From positions 1,984,001 through 2,048,000 of the forward strand of contig NZ_CP016761.1 of assembly GCF_001642935.1 (NCBI RefSeq): a stretch of 64,000 nucleotides of DNA. The letters are read 5' to 3'. Below the pieces are notes generated by a model. That model was not told where the DNA came from, did not search any database, and was given only the letters and a program-made list of their open reading frames with translations. Origin of the DNA: Fictibacillus arsenicus. GTDB lineage: Bacteria > Bacillota > Bacilli > Bacillales > Fictibacillaceae. Positions within the stretch are counted from its first letter, which is position 1; every line of letters starts with the position of its first letter. This document shows, piece after piece, positions 51,899 through 61,473 of this stretch. Made by a program: the position numbers and the translations under genes.

Positions 51899-53431
51899 TT
51901 GACAACATTTCAAGAACTGGGATTAAGTCCCGAGTTGCTTCAATCAATCAACAATATGGGGTTTGAGGAAGCAACACCAATTCAGCGTGATACTATTCCT
52001 ACAGCATTTAAAGGTACTGACTTAATTGGTCAGGCTCAAACAGGTACTGGGAAAACAGCTGCCTTTGGAATTCCGCTAATTGAAAAAATGGATACAAAAT
52101 CACGACTCGTGCAAGGTATCGTTTTAGCACCGACGAGAGAATTAGCTGTTCAAGTTGCTGAAGAACTTAATAAAATCGGACAATTTAAAGGTATTAAAAC
52201 TCTTCCGATCTATGGTGGACAATCGATTGTTCGACAAATAAAAGCATTGAAAAACGGACCGCATATTATTGTAGGAACACCAGGTCGAGTTCAGGATCAT
52301 ATCAACAGAAAGACATTAAAGCTTGATAGAGTTCATACAGTGGTATTGGACGAAGCTGATGAAATGCTAAACATGGGGTTTGTTGAAGATATCGAAAAGA
52401 TCTTGGAAAACGTTCCAACAGAACGCCACACGATGCTTTTCTCTGCAACAATGCCAAAACAAATACAAAACCTTGCAGCAAAATTCATGAAAGATGTCTT
52501 ACTTATTAAAGTAAAAGCTTCTGAAATGACAGTTAAGAACATTGAACAAGAATATGTTGAAGTGAAAGAACGTCAAAAATTTGATGCGCTTTGCCGCTTC
52601 ATGGACATTCACTCTCCAGAGCTTGCCATCGTTTTCGGACGTACGAAGCGCCGTGTAGATGAATTATCTGAAGCGTTGAGTAAACGTGGATATTCAGCTG
52701 AAGGTATACATGGTGATCTTCCGCAAGCAAAACGTGATAAAGTATTGCGTGCATTTAAAAACAATACAATCGAAGTGCTTGTTGCTACTGACGTAGCAGC
52801 ACGCGGTCTTGATATCTCTGGTGTATCTCATGTATATAATTTTGATATCCCTCAAGATCCTGAAAGCTACGTTCACCGTATTGGACGTACTGGACGTGCA
52901 GGGAAAACAGGTTATGCATTAACGTTTATTACTCCACGTGAGATCGATCACTTATATACGATTGAAAAAATCACTAAGCGTAAAATGGTTAAACGAGTGA
53001 TTCCTTCAGTTTCTGAAGCAATGGAAGGACAACAGCAGATCACGCTTGAAAAGTTGATGGAAGTTGTTGAAGAAGATAACTTTAGCGGTTATAAGCAAAC
53101 AGCAGTTGAATTATTGGAAGAGAATGATTCTGTTACGCTTTTAGCAGCTGCTTTAAAACTTCTTACAAAAGAGCCTGATACAACTCCGATCAGCTTAACA
53201 GACGAGCCGCCTTTATCAGTTAAAAAGCGCCGTCCAAACAATCGTTTCTCTGACCGCAGACGTTCTGGTTCTGGAGGCAAAAGAGAAGGTGGAGGCGGAA
53301 GAGACCGTCGTTCTGGCTTCTCAAAAGGTGAAAGAAGCGGATCTCGTGAAGGCGGAAGCCGAAGCGGAGGACGTGACCAGTCATACCGTTCACAAAAACG
53401 CGTGCGTGAAGATTTTAAAAACAGAGGATAA
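51899..53431 (+). CDS. cshA: DEAD-box ATP-dependent RNA helicase CshA
   Basis: 510 residues. Q motif [10 protein letters not shown], motif I AQTGTGKT (about 46-53), Ia [31 protein letters not shown] and [13 protein letters not shown]. The C-terminal 80 residues are Arg/Gly/Ser-rich ([18 protein letters not shown]), an RNA-binding tail typical of CshA. It unwinds RNA in the degradosome and in ribosome assembly, notably in the cold. The start is TTG 51899, with AAAAGGAG 9 bases before. A terminator follows. Confidence 0.96.
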   Translation: MTTFQELGLSPELLQSINNMGFEEATPIQRDTIPTAFKGTDLIGQAQTGTGKTAAFGIPLIEKMDTKSRLVQGIVLAPTRELAVQVAEELNKIGQFKGIKTLPIYGGQSIVRQIKALKNGPHIIVGTPGRVQDHINRKTLKLDRVHTVVLDEADEMLNMGFVEDIEKILENVPTERHTMLFSATMPKQIQNLAAKFMKDVLLIKVKASEMTVKNIEQEYVEVKERQKFDALCRFMDIHSPELAIVFGRTKRRVDELSEALSKRGYSAEGIHGDLPQAKRDKVLRAFKNNTIEVLVATDVAARGLDISGVSHVYNFDIPQDPESYVHRIGRTGRAGKTGYALTFITPREIDHLYTIEKITKRKMVKRVIPSVSEAMEGQQQITLEKLMEVVEEDNFSGYKQTAVELLEENDSVTLLAAALKLLTKEPDTTPISLTDEPPLSVKKRRPNNRFSDRRRSGSGGKREGGGGRDRRSGFSKGERSGSREGGSRSGGRDQSYRSQKRVREDFKNRG

Positions 53432-53441
53432 ATGAATCCAC

Positions 53442-53481
53442 AAAAGCAAGGGGAGCTCTCAAGAGTCCCTTTGCTTTTTTT
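53442..53481 (+). terminator. Intrinsic terminator after cshA
   Basis: AAAGCAAGGGGA pairs with TCCCTTTGCTTT around GCTCTCAAGAG, followed by T. Confidence 0.9.
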
Positions 53482-53502
53482 ATATTTAGGAGGATATCTG
53501 CA

Positions 53503-54003
53503 ATGAAAAAAATATTGATTTTAGCTGATACTCATATGCCTAAGAAAGGTAAAGAACTTCCTGAGCATTTCCTTAGTGTGCTTAAAGAAGGTGTTGATTT
53601 TATCATTCATGCAGGAGACTGGTCGGAAAAATCTGTGTATGAGGAGTTAAGTCTCTATGCACCCGTTTATGGTGTAAGAGGGAACGTAGAAAAAGATGAA
53701 TGGGCTAAACAGCTTCCTGAGAAAAAGGTGCTACAGGCAGAACATATGAAGATTGCAATCGTGCATGGCCATCTGGGCAAAGGAAGAACTACACCAGATA
53801 GAGCTTTTCAATCATGTATTGATGATAAAACAGACCTAATCGTTTTTGGTCATTCACATATCCCTTTTATGGAGAAACGGGATAAGATCATCTTATTTAA
53901 TCCGGGTTCACCCACCGATAAACGAAGGCAGAAAAAGTTCTCCTATGGCTTATTAACGATAAATTCTAATGATTATGAATTACAGCACCACTATTTCACA
54001 TGA
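53503..54003 (+). CDS. YfcE-type metallophosphoesterase
   Basis: 166 residues. ILADTHMP (D-x-H), HAGDWSE (GD), GVRGNVEKDE (GN), VHGHLG and VFGHSHIP (GH-x-H) are the metal-binding motifs of the YfcE/MJ0936 phosphodiesterases. It would cleave a phosphodiester with Mn2+ or a similar metal; the substrate is unknown. AGGAGGATATCTGCA precedes the ATG. The acetyltransferase gene follows by 60 bases. Confidence 0.93.
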   Translation: MKKILILADTHMPKKGKELPEHFLSVLKEGVDFIIHAGDWSEKSVYEELSLYAPVYGVRGNVEKDEWAKQLPEKKVLQAEHMKIAIVHGHLGKGRTTPDRAFQSCIDDKTDLIVFGHSHIPFMEKRDKIILFNPGSPTDKRRQKKFSYGLLTINSNDYELQHHYFT

Positions 54004-54063
54004 TGAATGACAAGATATGAAAAAGACATAATAAGAAAATATTGACAAGGGAGGATATGGTGT

Positions 54064-54615
54064 ATGAAGAGCGGGGAAACTTTTTCCTTTGAAGCTAAAA
54101 ACGGAGAAACGATTATATTGCGCCCTGTTGATGAAAAGGATGCCCAAGATATCATTAAGCATGTTGAGACGATTGTTAAAGCAGGAAGATACCTTCATAA
54201 AGAAGAACCGCGCTCTTTAGAAGAAGAAATTAAATTTATACTTGAAACAAGGTTAAAAGGTAACATGTACACAGCAGTTGAACGCAAGGGAAAAGTCGTG
54301 GGGATAGCTAGAGTTTTAAAAGGCGAACTCGAGATGAAAAAACATACCGGTATATTCAGGACGTGGATTCACCAAGAATCCCAAGGCCTCGGGATTGGCA
54401 AACAAGTCATGAACTATACTTTAAGATGGGCACGTACAAACAACTTACATAAGTTATGGCTTACTGTTTTTTCAGGAAATGAGAAAGCAGTAATGGTATA
54501 TGAAAAAGCTGAATTTATTATAGAAGGCAGACAAAAGAATCAGGCGATCATTGATGGTAAATTTGAAGATGAGATTTTTATGGCCTATTTTTTTGAATCG
54601 AAGAAAGAGAATTAA
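54064..54615 (+). CDS. GNAT-family N-acetyltransferase
   Basis: 183 residues. GIFRTWIHQESQGLGIGKQVMNYTLRWAR (Q-x-x-G-x-G motif A, about residues 95-120) and LTVFSGNEKAVMVYEKAEFIIEGR (motif B with N-x-x-A-x-x-x-Y) define the fold. The target is not known; the ending resembles YhfO/SpeG-like enzymes only generally. AGGGAGGATATGGTGT precedes the ATG. It may be in one operon with the phosphodiesterase gene. Confidence 0.9.
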   Translation: MKSGETFSFEAKNGETIILRPVDEKDAQDIIKHVETIVKAGRYLHKEEPRSLEEEIKFILETRLKGNMYTAVERKGKVVGIARVLKGELEMKKHTGIFRTWIHQESQGLGIGKQVMNYTLRWARTNNLHKLWLTVFSGNEKAVMVYEKAEFIIEGRQKNQAIIDGKFEDEIFMAYFFESKKEN

Positions 54616-54723
54616 TGGAAGAAATCTGTTTTCGCGTTTTGATAATGATAAACAATGGTGAAATCGTTATCATATATATGGTAAAGTGAATAGTGATACA
54701 TGACCCGAAGACAGGTGGATACG

Positions 54724-57700
54724 ATGAAATCAACTGAAAAAGAATTATTATATACAGAAAAACAGCGTTTGATTGCCTTATTTGAAAAGTTTGATGAAAT
54801 AAAGGAATTTGAAAAAGCAGGACAGATTAGTGAACTGTTTCTTAAAGTGGCGGAAGAAGAGTATGCTATCGCATTCTGCGGTCACTTCTCGGCAGGAAAA
54901 TCCAGTTTGATCAATGCTTTATCTAATACTGGAATTTTACCGGCAAGTCCTATTCCAACAAGCGCGAATATCGTAAAAATGAAACAAGGTGAACCTAAGG
55001 CTGTGGTTCATCTAAAAAATAAAGAAGTGGTAACGTTCAAACATCCTTATAACGTAGAAGAAATCAAGACTTTATGTAAAGACGCAGAACTTGTAGATGC
55101 TATCGAACTTTTTTACGAGACAAAAGAAAGTACTGGGGCAAACATTGCATTTTATGATACCCCTGGGATTGATTCTACAGATCCAGCTCATAAGAAAGCG
55201 ACTGAGAACGTCATACATTTAGCGGATGTTATCTTTTATGTCATGGATTATAACCACATCCTTTCAGAAACAAATATTGAATTTATCAATTCGTTGAATA
55301 AAAAGGGCAAATCAATTCGATTAATCATAAATCAAATTGACAAACATCAGGAAAAAGAGCTTTCTTTTAATTCCTTTAAAGAAAACGTGTTTGAGGCGTT
55401 CAAAACTTTTGGAATCAGTAAGGAGCAAATCTTTTTTACAAGTGTAAGGTCCCCGGAAATTCCTTTTAACGATCTCTCGGCTTTAGTAGCTTATATTAAA
55501 AAAATCGAATTAAATAAAGACCAATTGCTTCTTCAGGAAACAAACCGCCAGCTTCGTTATTTTGTGACAGAGTTCGTTGAGCAAAATGAAAAAAACAAAC
55601 TTAACTTACAGGCTATAGAAGAAAAATTGTCACTATTGAATAACGAAAAGAAAAACCAGCAATCTTTAATAAGCGATATTGAACAATATAATAAGGAAAA
55701 AGAAGAAACCATTCGTGATCAGTTCGTGAAAATAATTGAGTCTGCTCAATTAATGCCATATGAAACCAGAGAAAAAGCAGGGCTGTTCATTGAAGCTGCA
55801 AAAAAAGACTTTAAGGTAGGTTTGTTCTTCTCAAAACAAAAAACAGAACAAGAACGAACCCATAGAAAAAATGAATTTCAAGAAAAACTACAAGAATCTG
55901 TTGACGCTCATATAAACTGGCATGCACAAAATTATATAAACAGTTTGCAGAAAGAGTTTCAGATTGAATTTCCTCAATGGGAAACGATAAGCCTAAAGGA
56001 TGAGACGTTATTTTCCTATGTCCAATCAGGTTTATCTTCACAGGGACAAGGTCTGATAAATTATTGTGATAGCATAGCTGGGGAAGTAAAAAAGAAAGCA
56101 AGGCAGCAGATGAGTGATTGTATCTCTTTTGCTATTTCACTAGTAAAAGGTGAGAATGATAAAGTTTCTGCGACGCATCAAGATAAAGAAGAAAAGATCA
56201 ATAAAGAAATAGCAGCTCTTAAAAAGGAAAAAGAAGAAGCTGTTATTTGGGCTGAAAAAAAGAAGGAATTGTTAAGCGCTGCAACAGCTGAAGAACCCCT
56301 GTTTTTTGCTGTGAAAGAGTATGAACAAAAATTCAAATCACAATACAATGAGATATCTGTTGAAGAGTTTAAAAGCAAATTTGGTGGGATAACAGAAAAT
56401 AAAACGTTATATGCTGAACAGATTGTTTCTGATGTGCAAAAGAAAGAATCTAAAAGGTATGGTACTCTGCAAGATGAGACTGAAAAGCTGTACAAAACAG
56501 CAGCCCTTTTAAAGCCATTATCCGGATTTTCAAATATAGCATATGAGATGAATCAGCTTGCTGACAGGCTAAAGAAGCGCTCTTTTTCAACTGTATTATT
56601 TGGAGCATTTTCGGCTGGGAAATCTTCCTTTGCCAATGCCTTGTTCGGAGAAGCGATCCTTCCTTCATCACCAAATCCGACAACAGCTGCCATTAATGAA
56701 ATCCGAAAACCAGATGAAGAACATGAGCATGGTACTGTAATGATTGAAATGAAATCGGAGCAGGAAGTTCTTAATGAACTCAATATGATTCTTCAATCTA
56801 ATCACAATGATTTAAGTATTTTACAAGATATTTCAAAAGAAGAATATGAGGGTAATAAGCATATAGGAGCATTTATCGAAGGGTATCAAGGTTCTAAGGG
56901 ACAGCTGGGCACACACATTAAAGCTGATATGTCCGAAATCAGAAACTTTGCGGCTGTTGAATCTAAAGCTTGTTTTGTTAAAAAAATAACGATATATTAC
57001 AGCTGTCCATTAACTGAAAAAGGTCTTGTTCTCGTTGATACACCTGGAGCGAACTCCATTCATTCACGTCATACAGAAGTTGCATTTGAATATATGAAAC
57101 AAGCAGATATTATTATCTATCTGACTTACTTTAATCATGCCTTCTCTTATGCAGACAGGGAATTCTTAATACAGTTAGGAAGGATTAAAGACACATTTGC
57201 TTCCGATAAAATGTTCTTTGCCATAAATGCCTCTGATCTTGCTAACAGCGAAGAAGATAAATTGGATGTCGTAAACCATGTTAAAGGTAACCTCCAGACG
57301 TTTGGGATACGAAATCCAAGATTATTTTCGGTTTCCAGTAAAAATGAACTATCCCAACCAAGGCATCCTGAGAGCGGTTTTGAATTATTTACTAAAAGCT
57401 TGTTTCATTATGTAGAGAATGATCTTGAACAGGCGATGATTAAAAGTGCAGAAGCTTCTCAGAATCATGCCAAAAATGTCGTACACAATATGGTCTCTGA
57501 GACAGAGCAAAGACTGCAACAAGAAGATGAATATTTAAATACTGTTCAACAAAGAGAAAATTCGTTGCTGGAATATTGCACGAAGAATATTTTCTTAGCA
57601 AAGAAGCAATTTGAACAGGAGCAGAAAGAACTTTTATTCTACGTTAAACAAAGGGTTCTAATTCGCTATCATGATTTCTATAAAGAGACCATTCATCCTG

Positions 57701-58260
57701 CTGCTGTCAAATCTTCTAAAGCCGAGCTTAATGCATGTATCTCAGAATTATATGCTAAGTTAGCACATGATCTTCACCAGGAATTCAGAGCCTGTTCACT
57801 GCGCTTAGATAAATGGATACAAAGGAATCTCAATGATAAAGAAAAGAATACGATAGAAAAAGGCGAGGAATTCCAGGTTAGCTTAAAGCTTCCTGCAGAA
57901 GATTCGAGTTTGTATTATACACCTTCACTTTCTTCTAAATTCAATGATAGCGCGGGAAGAAATAATAAAGAATGGATATCTTATTTCAAAAATGCAAAAC
58001 AATTCTTCGAACAAGGCGGTTCTAACGACCTTAAGAATGATTTGGCAAAACGTGTAGAGACAGAAGTGGAACAATGGATTGCATCAGCAGAGAAAGCACT
58101 TGAACAACATTACATGTCTGTTATCGCGAAAGCAGAATTTCATTCAAGAGAAGATTTCATTAATCAGATCACCGGTTATTTTAACGAATTAAAAAAACCT
58201 GGAGATCTAGAAGCTCGGATAAATGAGCTGAAAAATTGTCTAAATAAAATTCAACTTTAA
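54724..58260 (+). CDS. dynA: Two-headed bacterial dynamin DynA
   Basis: 1178 residues with two complete dynamin GTPase units in one chain. The first has P-loop GHFSAGKSS (about 53-61), YDTPGIDST and NQID; the second has GAFSAGKSS (about 628), VDTPGANS and NASD. Long coiled coils follow each. This fused layout is that of B. subtilis DynA (YpbR, 1193 residues), which tethers and fuses membranes and helps against membrane damage by phages and antibiotics. ATG 54724 follows AGGTGGATACG. No partner gene is evident. Confidence 0.95.
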   Translation: MKSTEKELLYTEKQRLIALFEKFDEIKEFEKAGQISELFLKVAEEEYAIAFCGHFSAGKSSLINALSNTGILPASPIPTSANIVKMKQGEPKAVVHLKNKEVVTFKHPYNVEEIKTLCKDAELVDAIELFYETKESTGANIAFYDTPGIDSTDPAHKKATENVIHLADVIFYVMDYNHILSETNIEFINSLNKKGKSIRLIINQIDKHQEKELSFNSFKENVFEAFKTFGISKEQIFFTSVRSPEIPFNDLSALVAYIKKIELNKDQLLLQETNRQLRYFVTEFVEQNEKNKLNLQAIEEKLSLLNNEKKNQQSLISDIEQYNKEKEETIRDQFVKIIESAQLMPYETREKAGLFIEAAKKDFKVGLFFSKQKTEQERTHRKNEFQEKLQESVDAHINWHAQNYINSLQKEFQIEFPQWETISLKDETLFSYVQSGLSSQGQGLINYCDSIAGEVKKKARQQMSDCISFAISLVKGENDKVSATHQDKEEKINKEIAALKKEKEEAVIWAEKKKELLSAATAEEPLFFAVKEYEQKFKSQYNEISVEEFKSKFGGITENKTLYAEQIVSDVQKKESKRYGTLQDETEKLYKTAALLKPLSGFSNIAYEMNQLADRLKKRSFSTVLFGAFSAGKSSFANALFGEAILPSSPNPTTAAINEIRKPDEEHEHGTVMIEMKSEQEVLNELNMILQSNHNDLSILQDISKEEYEGNKHIGAFIEGYQGSKGQLGTHIKADMSEIRNFAAVESKACFVKKITIYYSCPLTEKGLVLVDTPGANSIHSRHTEVAFEYMKQADIIIYLTYFNHAFSYADREFLIQLGRIKDTFASDKMFFAINASDLANSEEDKLDVVNHVKGNLQTFGIRNPRLFSVSSKNELSQPRHPESGFELFTKSLFHYVENDLEQAMIKSAEASQNHAKNVVHNMVSETEQRLQQEDEYLNTVQQRENSLLEYCTKNIFLAKKQFEQEQKELLFYVKQRVLIRYHDFYKETIHPAAVKSSKAELNACISELYAKLAHDLHQEFRACSLRLDKWIQRNLNDKEKNTIEKGEEFQVSLKLPAEDSSLYYTPSLSSKFNDSAGRNNKEWISYFKNAKQFFEQGGSNDLKNDLAKRVETEVEQWIASAEKALEQHYMSVIAKAEFHSREDFINQITGYFNELKKPGDLEARINELKNCLNKIQL

Positions 58261-58271
58261 TAAAAAGGCTC

Positions 58272-58523
58272 AATGTTGTTGCTTTTGAACATTTTTATAG
58301 AGTACGCTTCTTTGACTAGTTGATTGGAGCGCAAGGTGCGAGACTCCTGCAGGATCAGCGTGCCAACCACCTGAGTATACTTCTCGCAAGGCATGCGACG
58401 AGGAAGCACGCTTCGACAGATTTAGCTTGCAGACGCAGGAGCACAGATACTTCTTTATGAGCCCCGCGGAAAGCGAGCATCCTGGAGCGGAAACAACATC
58501 TTCTAATCAACAAACAGCCATAA
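58272..58523. repeat. MITE-like repeat, copy C
   Basis: AATGTTGTTGCT at the left, then GGAGCGCAAGGTGCGAGACTCC, the inner CTTCTCG...CGAGGAAG hairpin, GCCCCGCGGAAAGCGAG, TCCTGGAGCGGAAA and an AACAGCC end. The body is close to the widespread Bacillaceae repeat with a GGAGCGGAAA core; this is the most complete inner part in the window. Confidence 0.8.
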
Positions 58524-58524
58524 A

Positions 58525-58560
58525 AAACAGCACTGCTGCTTAAGCATGTGCTGTTTTTTT
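58525..58560. terminator. Bidirectional terminator
   Basis: AAACAGCAC pairs with GTGCTGTTT around a loop with TGCTTAAGCA, A and T runs on both sides. Serves the convergent dynA and MurE-like genes. Confidence 0.85.
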
Positions 58561-58563
58561 GTG

Positions 58564-60015
58564 TTATAAAGCTGCTTTATTCAAAGATTGAAAAAGTTTA
58601 ACTGTAGATAAATCGGAATCCGAAGGGTATTGATACTTTTCTTTGTAGTTCTCAGGTCCTTTTCCAGTTATAATGACGACACTTTTTGGAGGGGCTTTCC
58701 TGAGAGCATAAAAGATTGCTTCTGTTCTATCAGAAATAACTGTGGGGGAGTGCGTGCCAACTGGTATCGCTTCTGTTGTTTCTTGAATAAGCTGCTCTGT
58801 TGTCACTCCATCTAAATCATCTACCGTTAACACGGTTTCATCGCTATATTCTAAAGAAATGCTGATCATTTCCGATCTTTTCGTCACGTCCCGATTTCCT
58901 CTAAATCCAAAAACATGATAGAACGGACGGCTGCCCGCTTTATTTCTGGCTGCTTCTAATACTTGTGATACCCCGTCAGGAGTATGTGCGTAATCAATGA
59001 TAACTTCAGTCCCATTATAAAGAGTAAGTTCCTCGAACCTACCAGGTATGCCCTGGAAGGTATTAAGGTAGTTGATGGAATCCTTAATGGGAACTCCGTA
59101 ATCAAGTGCAGCAGCAATAGCAGCAGTGGTATTTAAGGCATTATAATCACCAGGCAAAGGGAGGGGGACTGTTACATGCATTGTTTCATGAACAAGATTA
59201 AAATAATTTTTCCCTACATCTTCAATATAAAAATGATCAGTTTTTCTTTTCCCATAAGTCCAAACCTGCAATGTATTCTTTGAAGACAATTCCTGAATTA
59301 ATCGTTTTCCATAGCTTCCTTCACTGCAAATAATAGCTGTACCTTTTGGTTTTATATATGAAAAAAGTTTTGCCTTGCACTGATAGTAGGACTCCATCGT
59401 ACCGTGATAGTCCAGATGATCATGAGTTAAATTTAAGAAGATGGCCTGATTATATGTTATCCCTTCAATCCTATTTTGTTCAAGGCCATGGGAACTTACT
59501 TCCATCACAACTGCTTCATCATTACTTTCCCTCAACATTTTTTGTAATGTAACAGGGTCTGGAGTTGTATGCGAGCTTTTTACAACTTTAGTATTAATAA
59601 AGTGATGAACTGTGCCGAACAATGCAGTTGAAATTCCATGAGATACTAGGATGTGCTGCAATAGAAATGAAGTCGTGGTTTTTCCATTAGTACCAGTAAT
59701 ACCTGTCATCTTATGCTTTTTGTAAGGTTCATCATAAAAGTAAGAAGCAGCAAGACTTAATAGTCGCTTCGTATCTTTTGCATAAAAGTAAAGACCAGAG
59801 GCTGATGTTTCACGATATTCACCAACTACAGCTGCAGCACCATTCTCAAATGCTTCTTGTATGTATTGATGTCCGTCCGCCTGCACACCTGAAATAGCAA
59901 AGAACAAATAACCCGGCTCTACTTTTTTTGAATGAGAAGTAATACCGGTGATTATAGGATCTTTATCTGTATTGGCCGCAATGTGCAAGTGGCTTAATAA
60001 TGCTTTTAAATTCAC
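58564..60015 (-). CDS. MurE-like Mur ligase with an altered amino-acid motif
   Basis: 483 residues, MurE layout: an N-terminal UDP-MurNAc domain (DGHQYIQEAFENGAAAVV), Walker A ITGTNGKTTT (about 105-114), HxxDHLDYH near 200, a Lys in SYYQCKAKLF that should be carbamylated, and VFGFRGNRDVTKRSEM. The DNPR motif that holds diaminopimelate in MurE is replaced by VDDLDG. The added amino acid may thus differ, or the enzyme may act on another substrate. The start is GTG 60015, AAAGGATGACGTTTCC before it. The main murE is normally in the dcw cluster; this one stands alone. Confidence 0.85.
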   Translation of the reverse strand: MNLKALLSHLHIAANTDKDPIITGITSHSKKVEPGYLFFAISGVQADGHQYIQEAFENGAAAVVGEYRETSASGLYFYAKDTKRLLSLAASYFYDEPYKKHKMTGITGTNGKTTTSFLLQHILVSHGISTALFGTVHHFINTKVVKSSHTTPDPVTLQKMLRESNDEAVVMEVSSHGLEQNRIEGITYNQAIFLNLTHDHLDYHGTMESYYQCKAKLFSYIKPKGTAIICSEGSYGKRLIQELSSKNTLQVWTYGKRKTDHFYIEDVGKNYFNLVHETMHVTVPLPLPGDYNALNTTAAIAAALDYGVPIKDSINYLNTFQGIPGRFEELTLYNGTEVIIDYAHTPDGVSQVLEAARNKAGSRPFYHVFGFRGNRDVTKRSEMISISLEYSDETVLTVDDLDGVTTEQLIQETTEAIPVGTHSPTVISDRTEAIFYALRKAPPKSVVIITGKGPENYKEKYQYPSDSDLSTVKLFQSLNKAAL

Positions 60016-60120
60016 GGAAACGTCATCCTTTTAATAAAGTATTTGTAGTGTTTTTCTAATTTGAGTTCTTATACACAAACCTAAATTTAACCGTAATCTG
60101 GTTATGTAAACTATTCGAAA

Positions 60121-60144
60121 AAACTGCCCGATTTAGGGCAGTTT
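60121..60144 (-). terminator. Terminator after patA
   Basis: AAACTGCCC pairs perfectly with GGGCAGTTT around GATTTA, at the 3' end of patA, so the MurE-like gene has its own promoter. Confidence 0.8.
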
Positions 60145-61300
60145 ATGAAATAGTTTTTATAAAATTTTCTAGACCGTCCATACCTTTTTCCAGCTGCTCT
60201 ATAGATGCAGCGTAAGATATCCTTATATAACCTTCTCCAAGGGAAGAAAAGGCATCACCCGGTACGACTGCTATACGTTCCTTTTGAAGGAGATTTAAAG
60301 CAAATTGATAAGAGCTTAAACCAAATTGCTTAATAGGAATGAAAAGGTAAAAGGCGCCATTAGGTTTTTCAAATGCTAATCCTATCTGCTCCAAACGGCT
60401 AGAACAGTAATCCAATCTTTTTTTATATTCATTCCTCATAGGAGCAGCGTCATCTTTGCCCTTAGTCAGCGCTTCTATAGCAGCAGCCTGTGAAATCGTT
60501 GATGCACAAGTAACATTGTACTGATGGACTTTTAAAACATGCTGAAGGATCTCAGCAGGTGCAAATAAAAGGCCGATTCTCCAGCCAGTCATGCTATGTG
60601 ATTTTGAAAGACCATTAATAACCAAGGTCTTATCGCGCATCCCGTTATAAGATGCTATAGACCGGTGTTTTCCGTTATATCTAAGTTCACTGTAGATCTC
60701 ATCTGAAATGACAAAGATATTTTGCTTACATAAGTAATCAGCCAGTTCTTCAAGTTCGTTATCTTCAAGAGTTACCCCAGTAGGATTGGATGGAAACGGA
60801 AGAATGATGGCTTTGGTTTTAGGTGTAATAACTTCCTTAATAAGATCTGGTGTTACTTTAAATCCTGTTCGTGTGGTATTGATATATATAGCTTTCGCTC
60901 CGCATAGTGTAATTACGGGTTCATATCCTGGATAAACTGGTGCAGGCAATAAAACTTCATCACCTTCAGACAAAATGGCTCTCAAAGAGATATCAATTGC
61001 TTCACTTGCTCCCGTTGTAACAATAACTTCATTTTGATGGTTATAGTTAAGATCATACTTTTCATAAAGAAATGAAGCAGCAGCTTTCCTTAATTCTTCG
61101 TATCCAGCGTTATGTGAATATACGGTTTGGTTATTATGTATAGCTTTTATAGCTGCTTCCTTTACATGCAGTGGAGTAGGAAAATCAGGCTGGCCAAGAG
61201 TGAGGGATATCGCGTCTGGATATTTCGCTACCTCATTAAAGAACTTGCGTATACCTGATATTTGAATGGATCTAGCGCGGCTGTTTAACAAATGTTCCAT
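60143..61300 (-). CDS. patA: Aminotransferase A (PatA-type), PLP-dependent class I/II
   Basis: 385 residues. ISLTLGQPDFPTP (about residue 32), TTGASEAID, the NPTG motif in PFPSNPTGVT and the PLP Lys in INGLSKSHSMTGWRIG (about 230) are all present. Resembles PatA, the N-acetyl-L,L-diaminopimelate aminotransferase of the acetylase lysine branch in Bacillus; other aspartate-like transaminations are possible. ATG 61300 is preceded by AAAGGAAGTTATTATC. It is next to the MurE-like ligase, but a terminator separates them. Confidence 0.85.
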   Translation of the reverse strand: MEHLLNSRARSIQISGIRKFFNEVAKYPDAISLTLGQPDFPTPLHVKEAAIKAIHNNQTVYSHNAGYEELRKAAASFLYEKYDLNYNHQNEVIVTTGASEAIDISLRAILSEGDEVLLPAPVYPGYEPVITLCGAKAIYINTTRTGFKVTPDLIKEVITPKTKAIILPFPSNPTGVTLEDNELEELADYLCKQNIFVISDEIYSELRYNGKHRSIASYNGMRDKTLVINGLSKSHSMTGWRIGLLFAPAEILQHVLKVHQYNVTCASTISQAAAIEALTKGKDDAAPMRNEYKKRLDYCSSRLEQIGLAFEKPNGAFYLFIPIKQFGLSSYQFALNLLQKERIAVVPGDAFSSLGEGYIRISYAASIEQLEKGMDGLENFIKTIS

Positions 61301-61473
61301 TGATAATAACTTCCTTTCGTCTTCCACTTGCGGTTTTGAGTATTTTGTTTAAAATTCATTTTGCAATAAGTGTAGCTTTAATTCGTTTCTGTAGTCAATG
61401 GGTGGATTTTCTTGTATGGTTTCAGCACTTTTTACAATACTAAAGAGGTAATAGTACGGTTGTGGAGGATATT

